A stretch of 64,000 nucleotides of DNA from Vibrio tapetis subsp. tapetis (GTDB taxonomy: Bacteria; Pseudomonadota; Gammaproteobacteria; Enterobacterales; Vibrionaceae): positions 1 through 64,000 of the forward strand of contig NZ_LT960613.1 in the NCBI RefSeq assembly GCF_900233005.1, given 5' to 3'. A program made the position numbers and the translations under genes. Numbering within the stretch: position 1 is the first letter of the stretch; the number at the start of each line of letters is the position of its first letter. Below the pieces are notes generated by a model that saw nothing but the letters and a program-made list of their open reading frames with translations, was not told the origin of the DNA and ran no database searches. Of the stretch, positions 39,712 to 48,329 are shown in pieces.

Positions 39712-41535
39712 TTAAAAGCCCACGGGCATCCACTGAGCGAAATGCGCCCTTTGTGGCTCTGTCAGTGAGTTATCTCCCCCATTAAGCCAGACAGTTAATT
39801 GCTTCACCAAATCACTCTTCTTGAGCGTTTGGGCGCTCTGTAACCACGTTTCTGACATCACGGGACGGGCAATATCAATCAGCGCCTCTTTGTTGATGCG
39901 TTTGATGAAGCTGTCCGTGGTTGGTCGCCAGTAATCGGGGGCGTCAAAGGCCAGCGCTTGATAGAGGAAATTATGAGTGGAGCGGTTATCCCCAACCAGA
40001 CAAGGCACGAGCATTAATGACGTGGCGAACGCCACTTGCTTGTGTTTTTCTTCACTATCGAGGGCAACGAACGCTTGAAAGCGTTCGTGCTCACCGCTTG
40101 CCTCATACCACGTCATGTCCAAGCTTTGCTTGTGTTGCTCGATACGCTCAAGTGCTTTGTTCTCATTAAAATCCCCTTGCTTTGGCTCAACAGCGCTGTG
40201 ATGTAGGGTGACATTAATGGGCGCACTCAAGTATTGATTTTGGGCTTTCAGGCACAAAGAGAAGTGAAGCGCATCGAGCGCAAGTGACGTATTTTGCATC
40301 AAGGCATGTTTTGCGATAACAAGGCGGTGCGCGTTCAAATCGTCAGTAAGTGCGCCGGAATAGGTTGGCTCTGACGCGACAACGTCACTTAAACCCTCTC
40401 CTCGTTCGACATCCTTTTCACGGTTTGCTTTCTTGGCATATTCGGCTTGCAAGGCTTTGAGCGCTTTACGTTCGGATTTCGCCACCAAACCTTTAATGAT
40501 ACAGATATCCCCGTTGTGACCTAACGCGAGAATGCACCCTGCTAACGCTTTCTCGGCTTTCTTATATTTACCTTGATTGGCCGTCAGTTCAACATAGCCA
40601 CGCGATTCATCGTGAGTGCGTGTGAGCAGTATTTCGGTCCATTTCCAGCCCTGCGCGCTCAGTTTATCCGCTTCAAGTTGTATCTTAGCCCTCGCAAGCG
40701 ATTCCATTAAGGCGCGGTCTTCAAAATAGATTTTGTCAGAAAACAAATCCGTGGTGACCATTCCCCCTGCTTGTTCGTAAGACGCTTGACCAACAAACGT
40801 GACGAGTCCGCTTGACGCTTCCAATGCAGATCCTTTGAGCATGTGGCGTACTTGATGTTCAGAATACCAAGATTTCTCTTTCACTTGTTCCCACACGTCT
40901 CGTTGACGCTCTGGACTGGCAAAGGTGAATAACATGACACGCTCAAGAGAGACGTTGCCCTCGCGGTATGCTTCAAGGATAGCCGACTCGACCGCCGCTA
41001 ATTTCATGCGCTGATGCACGTAACGTTGTGTTTTACCAAAGCGTTGCGCGACTTCGGCCACGGTTGCGCCGTCTTCGACTCTTTTTGAGTACGCCTCAAA
41101 CTCATCGACTGGGTGCATCGAGGCGCGTGTGACGTTTTCAGTCAATGAGATTTCAGTGGCATCGTGCGACACGGTGGACGCATTCAAGATTTTAACGGGC
41201 ACAAGGTATTCAGGCGGGATGTTATTTAATTCAACCAGCGCTTGAAGTTGAGTTAAACGACGACCCCCACTGATAACAGGATACCGACCTGACTCACAAG
41301 GCAGCGCGACCAAGTTTTGAATGACGCCATGCGCCAAGATGGACGCTTGTAGAGATTCATCATCGGCTTTACTGGCTTTGCTCTTTCGCACGTTTAAATC
41401 CGACACCACCAATTGATTAACAGGCAGCATCACAATAGAGGCATCATTTTGTGCAGTTGCCTGAGTGTCCAGCGGCGATACGCTGGTCGCGTCTTGACGG
41501 TTAGAGGGCGCTGAGATTGGGTTGATTGCGTTCAT
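39712..41535 (-). CDS. Large ParB-like protein (YubM-like)
   Basis: A 607-aa protein with an N-terminal ParB/Spo0J nuclease-like domain: VNQLVVSDLNVRKS, then the ParB box YPVISGGRRLTQLQAL, the LTENVTRASMHPVDEFEAY stretch, and a helix-turn-helix (TVAEVAQRFGKTQRYVHQRMK). The remaining two thirds are helical with no assigned domain. Large proteins like this (YubM in F) are standard in plasmid leading regions and are not the classical partition ParB, as no ParA partner is seen here. The start at 41535 has GGAAA before it. The N-terminal tag (TSVSPLDTQ, NDASIVML) is shared with the 38684 gene. Confidence 0.85.
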   Translation of the reverse strand: MNAINPISAPSNRQDATSVSPLDTQATAQNDASIVMLPVNQLVVSDLNVRKSKASKADDESLQASILAHGVIQNLVALPCESGRYPVISGGRRLTQLQALVELNNIPPEYLVPVKILNASTVSHDATEISLTENVTRASMHPVDEFEAYSKRVEDGATVAEVAQRFGKTQRYVHQRMKLAAVESAILEAYREGNVSLERVMLFTFASPERQRDVWEQVKEKSWYSEHQVRHMLKGSALEASSGLVTFVGQASYEQAGGMVTTDLFSDKIYFEDRALMESLARAKIQLEADKLSAQGWKWTEILLTRTHDESRGYVELTANQGKYKKAEKALAGCILALGHNGDICIIKGLVAKSERKALKALQAEYAKKANREKDVERGEGLSDVVASEPTYSGALTDDLNAHRLVIAKHALMQNTSLALDALHFSLCLKAQNQYLSAPINVTLHHSAVEPKQGDFNENKALERIEQHKQSLDMTWYEASGEHERFQAFVALDSEEKHKQVAFATSLMLVPCLVGDNRSTHNFLYQALAFDAPDYWRPTTDSFIKRINKEALIDIARPVMSETWLQSAQTLKKSDLVKQLTVWLNGGDNSLTEPQRAHFAQWMPVGF

Positions 41536-41651
41536 AGCGGTTTTCCTTTTTGGTTCGTTGAGTATCACTTCGCTTATTGCCTGGTTTCATCGACTCAACT
41601 TGAAAGACCGCTTTGACAAGGGCGCGAAGCGGCGCAGCCTCCCTTGCAAAG
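41536..41651 (-). promoter_or_regulatory. Leading-region leader C, copy 2
   Basis: Upstream of the ParB-like gene. CTTTGACAAGGG (41611-41622) pairs with CCCTTGCAAAG (41641-41651) with one mismatch; the loop begins CGCGAAGCG as in copy 1, and TTGAGTATCAC lies between hairpin and gene. Stem sequences differ from copy 1 while pairing is kept. Confidence 0.65.
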
Positions 41652-42030
41652 AGGGCGAACGTTGAGAGATTAAGAAATCAGCGCGGGTAAGCAAGTGAGC
41701 TCAAATCAAAAAGTAAAACAAAATGAACGAAGCACCGAAGCGATGACGCCCTCTTAGCGTAAAGGCGTGAAATAGAGCGGAGTGCGTCGCTTCAGACGCC
41801 TAACGACGCGTTTGCGTGAGGGATTGTCTATCTGGAACTTAGAAGCGCATTGAGCTTGCTCAATATGGGCTTCAAGTTAGCGATAGGAGGAGGAACGACG
41901 AAAAGCCCGACCGCTTGCGGTCACGCCCTAACGGGAACGGCTGCAGGAAGAGCATAAAGTGTGTTCATTTTGAGCATCAATTGAACCGTTAGAGAGCGAT
42001 CACAACAGTTAGACCTTTAACTCTAAGAAG
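41652..42030. other. Non-coding interval at the island edge
   Basis: About 380 bases without a supported gene. It has GC-rich short repeats (GAAGCG, GACGC) like the 39143-39711 interval and marks the end of plasmid backbone; the dispersed island repeat begins at about 42031. Confidence 0.4.
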
Positions 42031-42320
42031 GTTTTGCCCCAAAATCGTTCAGAGCTAAAGCTCTACACATTTTAGGGAACGTGCGTTTTCCCTACCAAAT
42101 CTAATCGATGAAAGAGGGTAAGAGCATGCTCATTTTAGTTTGAGCAGGCGAAAAATCATATTGCTCAGACACCGCTGGAATTATACGGAAATTTTCGGCA
42201 ATTTCTGAAGTTCATATCTTAGACGCTAGGCAGAACAGGCTTTCGATTGAGCGTGAGTATAATTAGAGTTGACTGATGATTGGTTGCATATAATTAAAGA
42301 ATAAATCCGTTTAATAAGCG
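42031..42320. repeat. Dispersed island repeat D, long copy 1
   Basis: Starts TTTTGCCCCAAAATC and includes GTGCGTTTTCCCTA and TTTCGGCAATTTCTGAAGTT. It aligns over its whole length with 57747-58036 (many blocks of 10-25 identical bases). Shorter relatives start at about 44122, 48188 and 59462. It appears at junctions between accessory modules. Confidence 0.75.
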
Positions 42321-42415
42321 TCATAGCTCAAGTCAGACTTACTGCTCCAAAAATTATAGCCACGTTAATCACGTATAGTTTTGCTATCTGTACGTTACTT
42401 GCGTATACTTTGCGT

Positions 42416-42748
42416 ATGAGAAGTATATTTGTCGAATCGACCATATTTGAAAAGTACCGTTATGAATATCTCAGCGATGATGAGTTTAGGCTTTTTCAAG
42501 CTGAGTTAATGTCTAACCCGAACCAAGGTGACGTGATTCAAGGTACAGGTGGTTTGCGAAAGATTCGAGTTGCAAGTAAAGGTAAGGGCAAGCGAGGTGG
42601 CTCTCGCGTTATCTATTACTTCCTCGATGAGAAACGTCGTTTCTACTTGCTGACGATTTACGGCAAGAATGAAATGTCCGACTTAACCGCAGACCAAAAG
42701 AAACAACTAAAGGCTTTTATGGAGGCGTGGCGTAATGAGCAATCGTGA
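42416..42748 (+). CDS. higB: HigB-family toxin (HigB-2-like)
   Basis: A 110-aa RelE/HigB-superfamily mRNA interferase. FVESTIFEKYR, GDVIQGTGGLRKIRVASKGKGKRGGSRVIYY (shown only in part in databases I recall) and the C-terminal DLTADQKKQLKAFMEAWRNEQ closely resemble Vibrio cholerae HigB-2, a ribosome-dependent mRNase encoded in the superintegron. ATG 42416 is preferred; the TTG at 42410 is two codons upstream. The promoter region repeats TACG/CGTATA short motifs, probable HigA operators. The gene overlaps higA by 14 bases; toxin-first order is typical of higBA. Confidence 0.92.
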   Translation: MRSIFVESTIFEKYRYEYLSDDEFRLFQAELMSNPNQGDVIQGTGGLRKIRVASKGKGKRGGSRVIYYFLDEKRRFYLLTIYGKNEMSDLTADQKKQLKAFMEAWRNEQS

Positions 42749-43049
42749 TCTATTTGCGGAGCTAAGTTCAGCACTTGTTGAGGCTAAAGAGCATTCAGAG
42801 GGCAAGCTTACCCTTAAAAATCATCAATTTAACGACATCAGTGAGTTAAATATCTCACCTGATGAAATCATGAGAATTCGAGAGCATTTTAATATGTCTC
42901 GTGGTGTTTTTGCTCGTTTGTTGCACACATCATCTCGTACGTTAGAGAACTGGGAACAAGGGCGTAGCGCACCAAATGGACAAGCAGTAACCCTTCTAAA
43001 ATTGGTTCAGCGCCACCCAGAAACTCTGTCGCACATCGCTCAGCTATAA
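42735..43049 (+). CDS. higA: HigA-family antitoxin (HigA-2-like)
   Basis: A 104-aa antitoxin with an N-terminal toxin-binding arm (FAELSSALVEAKEHSEGKL) and a C-terminal XRE helix-turn-helix (MSRGVFARLLHTSSRTLENWEQG), then LLKLVQRHPETLSHI. It closely resembles V. cholerae HigA-2. It neutralises HigB and represses the operon. Overlap with higB ensures coupled synthesis. The pair can stabilise the plasmid or the island. Confidence 0.92.
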   Translation: MSNRDLFAELSSALVEAKEHSEGKLTLKNHQFNDISELNISPDEIMRIREHFNMSRGVFARLLHTSSRTLENWEQGRSAPNGQAVTLLKLVQRHPETLSHIAQL

Positions 43050-43464
43050 AGTTTGTTAGCTTTTCCTCTGTCAGTCCACTTGGCAGAGGTGATGCGAACC
43101 GACTATAGCAAACACGCTTTGCCCCATTCCTTCTCAGCGCGAATATCTACTCAAAATCTTAGACTGTACGTTTGCCTTATCTGTAGTTATTCGATGAAGT
43201 GCCGAATTAAGCTTTTTAAAAATTATGCGTCATTTGGCGGTCTAATACTCAACACATCTCATTAACTTATTGATTGTTAATTGAACTTTGATTGGAAAGG
43301 CTGCATTATAGGACGATAAAAGACGACCAAAAGTCGTATAGAAAGCGTTATGTTAATTGTCGCTCAATATTGAGGTGAATTTCAATAGGTTGAGTATTAA
43401 CTTGAGAAAGAAATTACATTGCGTATCATATGTTTGCGTCGGTTTTATAAACTAGGTAAATAAT
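43050..43464. other. Non-coding interval with repeat E copy 1
   Basis: About 415 bases. It contains a CCTCTG/CAGAGG hairpin near 43068-43092, a relic GTAGTTATTC motif that recurs near 59425, and at 43262-43352 the first copy of a ~90-bp repeat (ends GTATAGAAAGCGTTATG). The open frame 43053-43265 has no coding support. Confidence 0.5.
43262..43352. repeat. Repeat E, copy 1
   Basis: Begins ATTAACTTATTGATTGT and ends GTCGTATAGAAAGCGTTATG. Includes a small hairpin (ACGAC...GTCGT). Copy 2 lies around the IS21 insertion (44279-44322 continued at 46914-46964) where the hairpin is ACGGCT...AGCCGT: the stem bases change together, so the pairing is conserved. Confidence 0.7.
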
Positions 43465-43956
43465 ATGAAAGATAATGTTCCTGCTAAAATGAGCGATTTG
43501 TACGAATACTCAGGCTTTTGGCCTCGAGTTGGTGCTAGTCTAATCGATACTGTGATAATTTGTGTCCTTACATACCCGATTCTAGTAGCAGTTTATGGCT
43601 GGGCATATTTTGACAATGATGCATTAGTGCAAGGTTTCGCTGACCTGATTTTAAGCTGGATTTTTCCATTGGTAGCGATCATCGGTTTCTGGCTTTATCG
43701 TCAAGCGACTCCAGGCAAAATGGCTATATCAGCTAAAATTGTAGACGCTAAGACTGGCGATAAACCTACCCTTCAACAGTATATTATAAGATACCTTGGG
43801 TATATCCTAGCGACAATCCCTCTTGGTCTAGGTATATTTTGGGTTGCGTGGGATAAGCGTAAACAGGGGTGGCACGACAAACTCGCCAATACTGTAGTTA
43901 TATGCGAAAAAGATCGCAATATACCTCAAGAAGTTGAGTTCTCGTCAAAAAATTAA
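43465..43956 (+). CDS. RDD-family membrane protein
   Basis: A 163-aa inner-membrane protein. The RDD signature is present: Arg in FWPRVGASLID and Asp in LID, then GKMAISAKIVDAKTG and the later WDKRKQGWHDKLANT. Three hydrophobic spans at about residues 28-50, 66-84 and 108-130. RDD proteins are small membrane proteins, some linked to ion transport or stress; the role here is unknown. Single-gene module behind repeat E; the start lacks a strong ribosome site (AGGTAAAT about 9 bases upstream). Confidence 0.88.
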   Translation: MKDNVPAKMSDLYEYSGFWPRVGASLIDTVIICVLTYPILVAVYGWAYFDNDALVQGFADLILSWIFPLVAIIGFWLYRQATPGKMAISAKIVDAKTGDKPTLQQYIIRYLGYILATIPLGLGIFWVAWDKRKQGWHDKLANTVVICEKDRNIPQEVEFSSKN

Positions 43957-44322
43957 CATAACAAGATAATTGGACTCCCCACCTACTCAGTCTATTCTGA
44001 ACCGTGAAGTGTTTAAGGGAGTCTAATTATGAAAAACTGATCTGCTCCAATCAGACTGGGCATTCACTAAGCGACTTTCCCATACCTGACGTTATCTGTA
44101 TTTCCCTAATTTAAGCAATTGCTCTAAGTAATTTTTGCCCCAAAATCATTTAGTGCAAAAGATCATACACATCCTATTAATACGTATTTTCCCTACCAAC
44201 ATTTATCCGAAAGGGGTGTGCTACGAGCATGGAAAGAAATTATGCCTCATGTCGAATCTAACCATCACTTCGTCATGCTAACTTATTGATTGTCAATTAA
44301 CTGCTGAATGAAAGACGGCATC
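43957..44322. other. Non-coding interval with island repeats
   Basis: About 365 bases between the RDD gene and the IS21 element. It holds ATAACAAG just after the RDD stop (like an integron attC 5' end), a fragment of repeat D from about 44122 (TTTTTGCCCCAAAATCA), and the first half of repeat E copy 2 (44279-44322). Confidence 0.5.
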
Positions 44323-44551
44323 TGCGTATTTCGGAGCATTGCGATCACCTATTTCGGCATTATCCGATCACCTGTTTCGGTTTAAACCGATCGCTCATTC
44401 CGCAATAATCCGATCACTTTAGCCCAAACTCCGAAATGGGCGATCGGAATAGCGAAATCACTGATCGGATACTCCGAAACCCTCCCTTTTTCTCTTTTAA
44501 ATCAACCAGTCGCTATCCTTGTTAGTAGTCGTATACAACTAGGAAGTGATG

Positions 44552-46084
44552 ATGCCAAAAAAGAGAACACCAATGACAAAAATCAAAGAGGTTTTACGCC
44601 TTAAATTCGAGTGCGGATTGTCACACAGAAATATCGCTTCCTGTCTGAAAATTGGTTGTGCGACCGTATCTGAAATCATCAGTCGTTTTAATCAAAGCCA
44701 AATAGGTTGGCCGCTCCCTGATAGTTGTTCAGATACAGAGTTAACCAATGCGCTTTATCACCCAAAAGGAGCGAATAAAGCCAAAGCGATGCCAAACTTC
44801 GCTAACTGTTGTACGGAACTAAAAAGAAAAGGCATGACGAAACTGCTGTTGTGGGAAGAATATTACGAGCAATATCAGGAGCGAGCCTACGCTTATACTC
44901 AGTTCTGTGAACATTACATGCGTTGGTTAAAGAAGCAGAAGCGTAGCATGCGACAGACCCACATCGCAGGTGACAAGCTGTTCATTGATTACTGTGGCCC
45001 AACGATCCCAGTCGTTAACCCTGACACGGGAGAGATCCGTCATGCCCAGGTTTTTGTTGCCACTCTTGGTGCATCCAATTATACCTACGTGGAAGCAAGT
45101 GAGAGTCAAAAACTAGAACACTGGCTGGAAGCCCATGCCAATGCCTTCGAACACTTCGGCGGGGTTCCAAGGTTGTTAGTCCCTGATAACCTGCGTTCGG
45201 CTGTCACTAAACATGACCGCTATGAACCTCAGCTCAACGATAGTTACCAGAAACTATCTAACCATTACCAGACGGCTGTCATGCCTGCTCGACCATACAA
45301 ACCTAAAGACAAAGCAAAAGCTGAAAATGCAGTGCTCATTGTTGAGCGTTGGATAATGATGCGACTACGACACAATACCTTCCACACGTTCAAAGAGTTA
45401 AACCTAGCCATCCGTGAGCTAATGAATGATTTGAACCAAAGGGAAATGAAACAGCTAGGAGCCAGCCGTCAGGCACTGTTCGAGCAGTTAGATAAACCAG
45501 CATTGAGACCACTTCCAATCCAACGCTACATCTATACCGAAACTAAGCGGGCGAAAGTTGGGCCTGACTACCACATAGAGTACAGAAAACATTACTACTC
45601 TGTGCCTCACCAGTTAGTGGGACAACATGTTGAACTTGAAGCCACTTCCCGCTTGATACGCATTTATTATCAAGGAAACCTAGTCTCACAACATCCATGT
45701 AGCCCAAAAGAACGAGGGATAAGCACTTACCCCGAACACATGCCCAGCAACCATCGGTATCAGAAATGGTCTCCTGAACGATTATTGCGCTGGGGAGAAC
45801 ATATTGGCGCTGCAACTCGTGAAATGGTGAATGTTCAATTGATGAAAAAGGCACACCCTGAACAAGCTTATCGTAGCTGTCTTGGCTTATTGAACCTGAG
45901 TAAAAAATACGGTGATGTTCGTCTAGAGCAAGCCTGTAAGGATGCGCTTCTAATCAATAAACCCTATCTTAAGTTCGTCAAAAACTTGTTAGTAAACCAT
46001 CGGGAAGGCCAACTCTCATCAGAAACTCAAACCACACCCAACATAGAGCACAGCAATGTTCGTGGCCCTGACTTTTACCACTAG
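44552..46084 (+). CDS. istA: IS21-family transposase IstA
   Basis: A 510-aa transposase. N-terminal helix-turn-helix (GLSHRNIASCLKIGCATVSE), then the DDE core: D in LFIDYCGPTIP, D in LLVPDNLRSAV and E in KDKAKAENAVL. The ATG at 44552 has AGGAAG at the right distance (44541-44546); ATG 44549 and GTG 44546 lie in the same frame just before it. Length is normal. It works with IstB, which follows after 9 bases. It appears intact. Confidence 0.95.
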   Translation: MPKKRTPMTKIKEVLRLKFECGLSHRNIASCLKIGCATVSEIISRFNQSQIGWPLPDSCSDTELTNALYHPKGANKAKAMPNFANCCTELKRKGMTKLLLWEEYYEQYQERAYAYTQFCEHYMRWLKKQKRSMRQTHIAGDKLFIDYCGPTIPVVNPDTGEIRHAQVFVATLGASNYTYVEASESQKLEHWLEAHANAFEHFGGVPRLLVPDNLRSAVTKHDRYEPQLNDSYQKLSNHYQTAVMPARPYKPKDKAKAENAVLIVERWIMMRLRHNTFHTFKELNLAIRELMNDLNQREMKQLGASRQALFEQLDKPALRPLPIQRYIYTETKRAKVGPDYHIEYRKHYYSVPHQLVGQHVELEATSRLIRIYYQGNLVSQHPCSPKERGISTYPEHMPSNHRYQKWSPERLLRWGEHIGAATREMVNVQLMKKAHPEQAYRSCLGLLNLSKKYGDVRLEQACKDALLINKPYLKFVKNLLVNHREGQLSSETQTTPNIEHSNVRGPDFYH

Positions 46085-46093
46085 GAGTACGTA

Positions 46094-46834
46094 ATGAACC
46101 AGATAAATGAACAACTAAAAGCACTTCGCCTTGGTCATGCAGCACAAGCTTTAGAGCAGCAACGTGAGCAGCTATCCACTTACGCAGAGCTAGCGTTCGA
46201 AGAAAGGTTAAGCTTACTTCTAGAGAGTGAGTTGCTTAACCGAAACCAAACTAAGATCCAAAGGCTCAAGCGACAAGCCAAGCTCAGAGTAGATGCGCAG
46301 GCAAGCCAAATTATTTACAAAGAAGGGCGAGGTCTAATGCGGAGTCAGATGAGTGAACTTCTGACAGGAATCTATCTGCACAAACATCAAAATATCTTGA
46401 TCACTGGCCCTACAGGAGCAGGAAAAACCTATATCGCTTGCGCTTTATCGGCTCAGGCTTGCGAGCAGCAACATAGCGTTCGATATTACCGTTTGAGTCG
46501 CTTACTGGATGATCTAAGTTCAGGCCGTCTTGACGGCACATATCAAAAACAGCTACTGGCACTATCGAAAAAAGGCTTACTCGTCCTAGATGACTGGGGA
46601 ATGGAAAAGCTCACTCAGGATCATGCAGGTCATTTACTGGAGTTACTTGAAGACAGATATCAGGTCAGCAGCACGATGATGATAAGCCAACTTCCTGTAA
46701 AAGAATGGTACAACATGATAGGTAACGCCACGGTTGCTGATGCTGTTTTAGACCGATTAATCCATAACAGCCACCGATTAGAACTAGGAGGGGAATCAAT
46801 GAGAAAACTGGCGCAATCCGATCAGTTAGAGTAA
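46094..46834 (+). CDS. istB: IS21-family helper ATPase IstB
   Basis: A 246-aa DnaC-like AAA+ ATPase. Walker A GPTGAGKTYIA at about residues 103-113, Walker B LLVLDDWG at about 159-166. IstB assembles on target DNA and activates IstA. It follows istA directly (AGGAG just before the ATG). No truncation. Confidence 0.95.
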   Translation: MNQINEQLKALRLGHAAQALEQQREQLSTYAELAFEERLSLLLESELLNRNQTKIQRLKRQAKLRVDAQASQIIYKEGRGLMRSQMSELLTGIYLHKHQNILITGPTGAGKTYIACALSAQACEQQHSVRYYRLSRLLDDLSSGRLDGTYQKQLLALSKKGLLVLDDWGMEKLTQDHAGHLLELLEDRYQVSSTMMISQLPVKEWYNMIGNATVADAVLDRLIHNSHRLELGGESMRKLAQSDQLE

Positions 46835-46978
46835 AACTAGAGGTAGAGAAAAACGGCAGGGTCAGGTGATCGGATTAAACCGAAACGCCCGATCGGAATC
46901 GCCGAAATACGCAGGCATCATAGCAATATAGAAAACGGCTGGCAGCCGTATAGAAAGCGTGATGAGTTAGAGGTAATT

Positions 46979-47446
46979 ATGGAATCTTCAGCAAAGCAAG
47001 GATTTAGATTTGCTCGCTTTATGAGGCTACTTCCCGTAGGCGAAGATAAGGTCTTAGTTGTCCTTAAAGGGCATTTATTAATCGAAGAACTTTTGAGTGA
47101 TATTTTAACCCTCCACCTGAGCTTAGATAATCCTCTAGGTATAAAGATCACTAATAATATGATGTTCGCCAAAAAATTAGAGTTATGTTGGGCCCTATCG
47201 AAATCTACAGAGTTACCCGATGAGTTCTGGGTTGCAATAAAAAAGCTGAATACGATTCGAAACAAATATTCGCACAACATTTCACCTTCAGGGATTGATG
47301 TAACAATACAAGACTTCACTTGTGAAGTTGAGCGACTTGACCCCTTTGGTTATATAAAAGATGGTGGAGACTCTAAGTTTGAAATTTCAATCAGTTGCTT
47401 ATACATTATGCTAAATGAGCAATTAGGTGCTTTGCGAAACTCATAA
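46979..47446 (+). CDS. HEPN-like protein, possible RNase (cassette gene)
   Basis: A 155-aa all-helical protein. LNTIRNKYSHNI carries the Rx4H motif (R94, H99) of HEPN ribonucleases, placed as usual in the penultimate helix. No partner nucleotidyltransferase is adjacent. GAGG precedes the ATG. It lies just after IS21 and repeat E, and its stop runs into an integron attC-like sequence (47441-47545). HEPN proteins act in toxin-antitoxin and anti-phage systems; this is a candidate, not a proof. Confidence 0.7.
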   Translation: MESSAKQGFRFARFMRLLPVGEDKVLVVLKGHLLIEELLSDILTLHLSLDNPLGIKITNNMMFAKKLELCWALSKSTELPDEFWVAIKKLNTIRNKYSHNISPSGIDVTIQDFTCEVERLDPFGYIKDGGDSKFEISISCLYIMLNEQLGALRNS

Positions 47447-47545
47447 CAAGAGCTAAGGCAGATTCCCAACCCTTGGCATTCTCAGTTCAAGGTTGGGTTT
47501 TGGGTTAAGGTGCAATAGGTTAGGTGGTGGCGTTGCAACTTAACG
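47441..47545 (+). other. attC-like sequence (Vibrio superintegron type)
   Basis: It begins TCATAACAAGAGC at the stop of the HEPN gene, then GATTCCCAACCCTTGGCATT, a GGTTGGGTTTTGGGTTAAGG stretch, and GGTGGTGGCGTTG. As I recall them, attC repeats of Vibrio parahaemolyticus/vulnificus superintegrons share this order. The 3' end (CTTAACGCGACTAG) lacks a good GTTRRRY terminus, so the site may be decayed. Confidence 0.6.
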
Positions 47546-47577
47546 CGACTAGCCTTCTTAAGGAGTATATAAATCAA

Positions 47578-48066
47578 ATGTCAGTTCAAAAAATGCATGG
47601 TGGGGCGACCCATACAGCTGAAGAGTTTGTGTTAGCGGGTTTAGAGGCCTCAAAGAGTGTTGAAAATAATCGTTTAGTAGCTCCTGTTATGGTCTGTTTT
47701 GCTTTTGCATCAGAGTTATTCCTTAAGGGGGAGTTAGCAAATCAAGGAATTGACCCTTGTAAGGAACATAGCCTTTGGAGCTTGTATAAACTACTTCCAG
47801 AAGATAGGAAAAACTGGGTAAGACGAATGTATGTTCACCTAGTTGGTGATATTGAAAAAGCTAGTTTTGAAAGAGAAATACAGCGTTGGTCTAAATCATT
47901 TATAGAGATTAGGTACTGGCATGATCAAACATCAAAAGAGCAGGCATATTTTGATTTTTCTAACTTCATACCAAATCTCGCGATCAGTTTATATAACGCT
48001 TACTCACACATAGACGAATTTCCAATATTTGAGTTTCCGCAACTTCGAGGAAAACATATCAAATAA
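47578..48066 (+). CDS. Hypothetical HEPN-like helical protein (cassette gene)
   Basis: A 162-aa helical protein. The start ATG at 47578 follows AAGGAG (47560-47565); the frame open from 47524 begins inside the attC-like site. Features: VMVCFAFASELFLKGEL in the first half, common in HEPN-type families annotated as SAV2148/DUF-like, and IEIRYWHDQ in the second half, a possible short R-x-x-H catalytic motif. It lies between an attC-like site (47441) and TAACAAGCGTTTAGA at 48079, i.e. the layout of a one-gene integron cassette. Function unknown. Confidence 0.65.
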   Translation: MSVQKMHGGATHTAEEFVLAGLEASKSVENNRLVAPVMVCFAFASELFLKGELANQGIDPCKEHSLWSLYKLLPEDRKNWVRRMYVHLVGDIEKASFEREIQRWSKSFIEIRYWHDQTSKEQAYFDFSNFIPNLAISLYNAYSHIDEFPIFEFPQLRGKHIK

Positions 48067-48150
48067 CAGAATGCTAACAAGCGTTTAGATTTTCAAGATA
48101 CTTTTCCTAATCAATTGAAGTAATTTTGTCCAATGTCACTAAATTACTTC

Positions 48151-48197
48151 TGTCCAGAGACGTGCCAGCACGATCACTGCTAGAACGTTTATGCCCC
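48151..48197. repeat. 47-bp perfect direct repeat, left copy (candidate attL)
   Basis: Starts TGTCCAGAGACGTGCCAGCA and ends CGTTTATGCCCC; identical to 57710-57756. It lies 133 bases upstream of the tyrosine recombinase gene. Its end merges into repeat D. Confidence 0.9.
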
Positions 48198-48329
48198 AAA
48201 ATCAGCTAGATCAAATACTCTAACGCACTTAAGCCTGCAATCTTTCTCAGCTTCCTCACTGCATAACCATTCAATTTATCTCCTCTAAACTTAATAAGGC
48301 CACTTCTAAAGTCATACTGGAGGTCAATT

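Larger units (their letters stand above)
44323..46913 (+). mobile_element. IS21-family insertion sequence
   Basis: The ends TGCGTATTTCGG (44323) and CCGAAATACGCA (ending 46913) are inverted; several internal copies of CCGATCAC/ATTTCGG-type sub-repeats lie within 200 bases of each end, as is usual for IS21. The 6-bp sequence GGCATC stands on both sides (44317-44322 and 46914-46919), a target duplication. It contains istA and istB. About 2591 bp. It has split repeat E copy 2. Confidence 0.93.

Noticed and set aside
39306..39733. Short open frames in the leading-region gap
   Set aside because: They follow GAGCGAAGCG-type repeats and lack ribosome sites.
43053..43265. 70-codon open frame after higA
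   Set aside because: It reads through a hairpin and repeat E, with no ribosome site and no protein-like pattern.
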